The translations under genes were made by a program, and so were the position numbers. Of a stretch of DNA of 64,000 nt, positions 59,095 to 64,000 are shown one piece after another; position 1 is the first letter of the stretch, and every line of letters begins with the position of its first letter. The stretch lies in the NCBI GenBank assembly GCA_039881045.1, contig JAYWVB010000008.1:434001-498000 (forward strand), in the 5' to 3' direction. Source of the DNA: Chaetomium olivaceum. Lineage: Eukaryota > Ascomycota > Sordariomycetes > Sordariales > Chaetomiaceae. The notes under the pieces were generated by a model. That model did not search any database and was not told the DNA's origin. It was given only the letters and a program-made list of their open reading frames with translations.

Positions 59095-60699
59095 CTAGTC
59101 GACCAAGACGGCACAACAGCGCCACTGGGTCAGGCCATTCTCTGCATCAAACCCTCCTGGCGGATCTGCCAGAGCAAACACCGGGTCGACGACGCCTCCC
59201 GTCAAGCCCAAGCGGTGGACCGCATCGCCGTGGGAGTTGACCTCGTCGGCCGGTACCCCCTCGCTCTCGACCAAGAGGTAGCAAGCGTCCGAGGCCACCT
59301 TCTGCCACAAGTCGACCACCCGGCGGCTGAGCTCAAAATCCCATGTCCCGCGCCAGGTGAATGTGCCCCGCCTGCTTGCCGGCCTTCTGTGGTAGATGAC
59401 CGCGGCGGCCTCCCCCTTTTTGCCGGTCCACAATGCCAGTGTCTCGAGCTGCGGCATTTTCAGTGCGACCGAGCTGGCATTGTGGAGTAATTTGAGGATC
59501 TTCTTTTTAGAAGTGTCCGGCGTCAAGAGGGAGGAGGTCAGCGTCAACGACCGCAGGCGAGGCCAGGTGTACGATTGTTGGCAGGCGTCGAAGAACTGGT
59601 GCGCGTCAATCATGAAGGCGATGGAAAGCTGCTCCAGGCCACAGCTTTTCGAGGCGAAAGCTTGCACCAGCTTCTGGTCCGGGAGCGGGTCGGTGTGCAC
59701 ATAGTCGAGGGATACTGGATCGTCGTCGAGGGCCAACGCATGCTGCTCGTTGAAATCCTCAAAGATGGATACACTCTTGAGGCGTCTCAGGAGGGCATGC
59801 TGCAAGATCAAGGCTAAGGCTGTCGAGGAGGAGTTAGAGCACGATTAAATACGCGGTCGAGATGCTCACTCACCTTTATCGAAGTTGACCGTCGACGTGC
59901 GCCAGAGATTCCACGGCTCGTAGAGAATGCTTTCCAGTCGAGGGAGGCTTGCCCATAGAAAATATAGAGCTTCAGGCATGATCAGACGCCGAAGCTGCCG
60001 GCGCAGCACGAATCCGGTAACTGCGCGAACCTCTGGGAGCTCGCGCGGAAGGTTGAGGTAGGTCGGGGAAAACAGTCGCAGTATAGCTTTCGCGCTGGGG
60101 GCTTCGATCTGCTTGCCGCTGACCCAGCCGTGTTTGGGGTCATGCAATGTCGTGGTATTATGCCGACACTGGATTGAGTCCCCATCGTCAGGTCCAAAAT
60201 GGTAGTTTTTGAACCAGTGTTCCGAGTCGCTTGGTGAATAAGCGTTCAGCTCCAAAGTGAGACGACCTGTAGGCTCCCAAGCTCTCAGAACCGAAAATAG
60301 GCCTAGTATCGACTTCTTGATAATAGAGCTGCCCCGTATCATGTGTGACGCTGACTCAGTGTCCTCACAATAGCGGCAGCTATACCGTGGAAGCTCGATA
60401 TTCAAGCAGATGTATTGAACAAGATGCTTTGTTCGCCTGGTCATGTCTTCAAATTCGTCAAGACAAGATGCCTGCAGTTTCAGTCGACCGAAATTCCTTG
60501 GTTCGATGAAGTCCTGCCATTCTTTGCAGACAGCTGCACAAGAAGCCCAGTGGAAATACTTTTGGTCCGAAATTTCCTCTAGGATCATGTAACGGATCTC
60601 GACAGGCAACGAACTCCAGGAAGTAGTGCCAGTTTTGACTTTTTTGGCGCTGGGAAGCACTCGTTCACACGAGGTATCATCGCTCAGTCTCGTCGACAT
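59095..60699 (-). CDS. F-box domain protein (fungal DUF6546-like)
   Basis: Two exons, 60699-59874 and 59819-59095, with a 54-nt intron (donor GTGAGT, acceptor GACAG) joining STVNFDK to ALALILQHALL; 516 aa. The F-box lies at about 27-70: WSSLPVEIRYMILEEI, then WASCAAVCKEWQDFIEP. F-box proteins bind Skp1 and bring targets to SCF ubiquitin ligases. The rest has the composition of the fungal F-box family with leucine-rich blocks such as LPRLESILYEPWNLW and YTWPRLRSLTLTSSLL, and the motif GTFTWRGTWDFELS near the end. No frame break is seen. The target is unknown. Confidence 0.85.
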
Positions 60700-61374
60700 G
60701 TTGAGAGCAAGGCTTGTTAATAGCCGGTAAACTGGGTATTAATGGAAGGGAGAGAACAGGGATGGAACAGGGAAGTTTGATCAAAGTGAAGAATATTATC
60801 CAGGAAGAGATGGGAACGAATACCGCGAGGGAAGATGCTCCCAACTTATAGTCCTCCCATTCTCCACTACGGAACGATGCTCCGGGCCGTACCTACGGAA
60901 CGGTGTTCCGGTGCTCTGGCGATGGTGTCCTATGACCTATTTGATTATGGTTCTGCAATAACAGGTCGCCACCTTCTAATTTAGGTTCCCAGTGGTATTG
61001 AGTCTCTCATACTTGATCTTGATTCGATCCACGGTAGTTAACCGGTTGAAAGGGATGATCTCATTATGATGATGAACCAGAAGTGGAGGATATCGAGATC
61101 ACGAGTCTCCTTCAAAAACCAACAAACTGCGTCCAACTACAAGTTACCCTCCGAAAGCCGATGAAATAGTGAGAAATATAAGGCTAGATTTAGCAACGGA
61201 CCCTTCATCATCGGCCCACGGGCAGGTAGCGTTTTAGGAACCCTAGGTGCATGTACATATGCACCTACCTACATGTACCAGGCAGATAAACAGTCCCCCT
61301 CCCAAACCACTTTCTTGACGTAAACAACAAAAGCACTAAACAAGAGCCTGGTTGTAGAGGCCCTCAGGGGCCCT
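60700..61374. other. Intergenic region upstream of the F-box gene
   Basis: Promoter region without a supported gene. A small inverted pair ACGGAACGATGCTCCGG/ACGGAACGGTGTTCCGG occurs near 60869-60911. Confidence 0.5.
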
Positions 61375-61540
61375 GACAACCGTATAGGCCGGATGAAAAC
61401 CTCTGTTAACCCCTGAAAACAACAATCTAGAAATCCACTATACTACAAAGGAAAGGAGGCCCTTTACCGGCCTCTAGGCTCTCTAACCCTCTCCTCCCAC
61501 TGTTTCTAGCTCTAGCCTTCTAGCTAGGCTCCTTCTCGAG
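61375..61540 (-). mobile_element. LINE 3'-end fragment, inverted
   Basis: The reverse complement matches the end of the LINE at 46275-46440 nearly base for base in blocks: AGAAGGCTAGAGCTAGAAAC, AAAGGGCCTCCTTTC, AGATTGTTGT and CATCCGGCCTATACGGT. It holds the last codons of ORF2 (LARRLELE region) and part of the 3' UTR. It is a solo 3' end of the same family, in opposite orientation. Confidence 0.85.
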
Positions 61541-62001
61541 CTCCCACTCGACCTGCTGGCGGTAGGGAGGGAAGTTGACGTCTTCACTCCACGCGTTGTT
61601 TTAATCGGCGTGGTGTGGAATGTAGATGGTGACATTCATCTTGGAAAGAAACGAGGGGAGAACCACCTGTCAGGTAATTGTATCAAATTTGATCGTTGAG
61701 CTAGCAAGAAAACAGACTTTGCACCTGGGGGGGTGGGGGGAGGGTGGGGGGGGACGTGAGGCGTCTGCCATGGCTGCAGTAGGTTCTGTCTGCCTAGATG
61801 GCAGTTGTGATATCGAAACAAAAGTTATTGGTCAAATGCTGATATTAAGTTAACAGATAAATAAAATGGACAAAGACGCAGTCTGATTGGCTTAAATCTT
61901 GTGTAGCATGATTCACTTGTGATGATGAACACTGGCCAATACGATGTCTTTTCTTTATATAACCACATATTTCAGTTCAGGTTAACTTAAAAGATAACCC
62001 A
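61541..62001. other. Gap downstream of the PL20 gene
   Basis: No gene is seen; it contains the G-rich tract at 61727-61753 and the lyase 3' UTR. Confidence 0.5.
61727..61753 (+). repeat. G-quadruplex-type G tract
   Basis: Four G runs of 7, 6, 3 and 8 are separated by single bases (T, A, T). This satisfies the standard G-quadruplex pattern with one-base loops. Confidence 0.8.
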
Positions 62002-62775
62002 TCACCACTGGTCAGGGTCTGCATCCGCAAACGTGGTCCCGAAAGCAATCTCATCAAACCAAATCTGGCGAAACGGCTGGTTGCCCGCATAATTCCCATT
62101 ACTCCACCCATTCGCATACAACCCAACCCGAAACTGGAATGCGCCATTCTCCTGGATCGTAGTAGGAACACCCAAATCCTCGATCACCTTCTCTCCGTCA
62201 TACCACAACTTGAATTACCCGTCGTCATTGCTCTCCCACCTCGACTGGATGACAATCTTGTGCCACACCCCTGCGGTGACCGTCTTGCCCGTGTTGATGT
62301 TGGCTACCTGCTGGCTGCTAGAGGGGCACAGAGACCCATATTTGCGGCGTGCCCACAGCTGGTTGCCATGGATCCACACCATGGTGCTGGGCATCCAGGC
62401 GTCGCACGTGCCGGGGAAGTTGGCGATGAACTGGGCAATGTTGTAGCCCTGGTTGGGCGTGAACTCCCATGTTTCTGACAGGCGGAACCAGAAGCCGTAG
62501 AAACGGGTTTGGCCTTTGGAGTAGCCGTTGGCGGCGTGCACCTCGGTATGGTACAGGCCGTTGTAGTTCGGGTTGTGGGTGTGTGTCATCTTGAGGGCGG
62601 TGGTGCCTTCCTTGACGACGTTGCTGACTTGTTCGATGGTGCCACCGCAGCCGGGGTCAATGTAGCTGTCGGACCAGCCACCGGTTGTGCCATGGTTGCT
62701 GAAGAGCTGAGTGGCATGAACAACGGTGAAAGATACCGCCGCGAAGGCTGAGAGAAAGAGGCGTTGCAGATGCAT
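62002..62775 (-). pseudogene. PL20 glucuronan lyase broken by one stop codon
   Basis: Start ATG at 62775 gives a signal peptide (MHLQRLFLSAFAAVSFTVVHA) and a secreted protein of 257 codons, the normal size for family PL20 endo-beta-1,4-glucuronan lyase, which cleaves polyglucuronic acid by beta-elimination. Family-like blocks are LFSNHGTTGGW, YNGLYHTEVHAANGYSKGQT, FYGFWFRLSETWEF, AQFIANFPGTCDAWMPSTMV, AGVWHKIVIQSRW and the ending QIWFDEIAFGTTFADADPDQ. A single TAA (62217-62215) interrupts the frame between ESNDDG and FKLWYDG, where the family has an aromatic residue (Tyr). Nothing else is damaged, so this is either a very young pseudogene or a one-base consensus error. Confidence 0.88.
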
Positions 62776-63149
62776 TTTGTAGGCTGCTTGAACAATGACG
62801 TTTCGATTATTGCCTGAAAAACGTAGTCCAAGAGGTGGCATCTTATAGATATGTCTCAAATCCTCTTCCCTAACCGGCGAACTTCTTTGCCCCACCGTCG
62901 CACGAGCTACCTCGCCATCATCGTGTCTGATTTCTCGCTAGGCGTACTATTCGCGCCTTTTAGGCGGGGTCTTGGCCGATGCGGATACGTCTGTTGGTTA
63001 GCGCAGGATTTATTGGTTTGGCTTTGGCCTATGATAACGAAGACGGGCAGGCTGCTGTCCAATCAGCACACAAGCAGGATCTCATCGTGCCATGCAAGAT
63101 ATTTCAGCTCGTCCAGATAGTAAGATGCAAACATGCGAGCCGGTAAAGA
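62776..63149. other. Gap between PL20 gene and LINE fragment
   Basis: PL20 promoter region; no gene supported. Confidence 0.5.
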
Positions 63150-64000
63150 AAGGCATCACCGGGGCCCTCGGGAAGGTCCAGAACAAAAGCTTGCGGATTG
63201 TGGCGGGAGCCTTCAAAGCCACTCCCATTCGCAACCTCGAGACGGAGACGTGGGTGCCACCGTTAGACCTGTATTTCAACAAACGGCTTGCAGACTTTGA
63301 AACCAGACTCCAGCGAACCGACCTGGACGACGGCCATGGCGGCAAGAGGACCGCAGGGGGGATCATTCTCACTGCCTGTCGCAAGATACAGCAGAGGCTC
63401 CGCCCGAGGAGCGGCAACAGGGGCCGGCCGCGAACCGAGGGACTGCAGGAGCCCACGGCAGTGGAGAAAGCCGCGAGCACGATCGCGCGCTGGACGGGGG
63501 GAGCCGCAGACACGGACAGTGTGGTAGAGGACGCCTGGAGAGCGAGGTGGCTGAAGGAAGGAGACGGCAGAGCAGTCATCAGACCGGCGGACGACCTTGA
63601 CCATCAGCGGGAGACGCTGTTCCGGGACGAAACCCTAAGACGACACGACGGCCTGAGCAAGGTGAAGAGCTCTCTGCTGGTCCAGATCCGGACAGGGGCA
63701 GTAGGCCTACGGGACTTTCTGTTTACACGGGAAGTCCCAGAGGTCCTAACGCCCGCCTGCCAGTGCGGCGAGGGACGGGAGACTGCCGAACACCTGGTGG
63801 TGTGGTGTTTGGCTCCACCGCTGACTCGAAGATGGGAGAGAACTGATATTCGAACGCGACGGGACTTTTACTCTGTTCTACACGGTATTGATCCTACATC
63901 GGCACGGCTCGCGGGGAGGGTCCTGGAATGGCTAATGGACTCAGGAAGGCTGATGATGTTCAGTTTGGCCAGGAGGCTTGAGCTGGAAGCGGCGGCATAG
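63150..64000 (+). mobile_element. LINE ORF2 C-terminal fragment, second copy
   Basis: The frame from about 63150 to the TAG at 63998 is open and matches the LINE at 45.4-46.3 kb: KVQNKSLRIVAGAFKATPIR, ETWVPPLDLYFNKRLADFE, RRHDGLSKVKSSLLVQIRTG, the zinc-knuckle CQCGEGRETAEHLVVWC and WLMDSGRLMMFSLARRLELE. It is a diverged relative rather than a copy. It starts abruptly inside the reverse-transcriptase region, so it is 5'-truncated; its 3' UTR lies outside the window. The upstream 60 nt are unrelated. Confidence 0.87.

Noticed and set aside
1..64000. tRNA or rRNA genes
   Set aside because: Scanning by eye for TTCRANYC-type T-loops with matching arms gave nothing convincing; a covariance-model search would be decisive.

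Overview
The window is from a filamentous ascomycete (Pezizomycotina, probably a Sordariomycete). The signs are short introns of 46-82 nt with GTRNGT donors and CTNAC-like branch sites, a ferrichrome-type siderophore NRPS, a LaeA-like methyltransferase, NACHT/ankyrin NLR-type genes and Tad1-like LINE fragments. Species cannot be fixed from the sequence alone.

Left part (about 0.9-42 kb), mostly ordinary genes. A siderophore locus comes first: an ABCC exporter (892-5282, minus), a hydroxyornithine acyltransferase of the SidF/SidL family (6428-7678, plus) and a ferrichrome-type peptide synthetase with SidC domain order A-T-C-A-T-C-A-T-C-T-C-T-C (8361-23250, plus). The acyltransferase would make acylated N5-hydroxyornithine, the NRPS would join three of these with small amino acids, and the transporter could move the product; the ornithine N5-hydroxylase is not in the window. 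The promoters of the first two modules share a 17-nt dyad resembling iron-responsive GATA-factor sites. After this come a small two-helix membrane protein, a broken LaeA-like methyltransferase containing a 13-nt micro-exon, the lipid-transfer protein Vps13 (28184-37856, minus), a DUF3429/TMEM69-like mitochondrial protein and an unrecognised protein.

Right part (about 42-64 kb), accessory and decaying. It holds a FAD-monooxygenase pseudogene, an AT-rich stretch with a hairpin-forming 38-bp minisatellite, three LINE fragments, an NLR with N-terminal hydrolase-like, NACHT and near-identical ankyrin repeats, a TPR remnant, a degenerate retropepsin-like/EST1-neighbour-type gene, a DUF6594 membrane protein, a stand-alone nucleoside-phosphorylase-like protein, an F-box protein, and a PL20 glucuronan lyase broken by one stop codon. 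Several of these (NACHT, PNP, TPR, ankyrin, hydrolase) are building blocks of fungal NLR receptors.

One caution runs through the annotation. Many single-base frame breaks fall in short homopolymers, including in conserved genes such as VPS13 and the DUF3429 gene. Many are probably consensus errors, so 'pseudogene' is only asserted where there is also a stop codon or missing segment.
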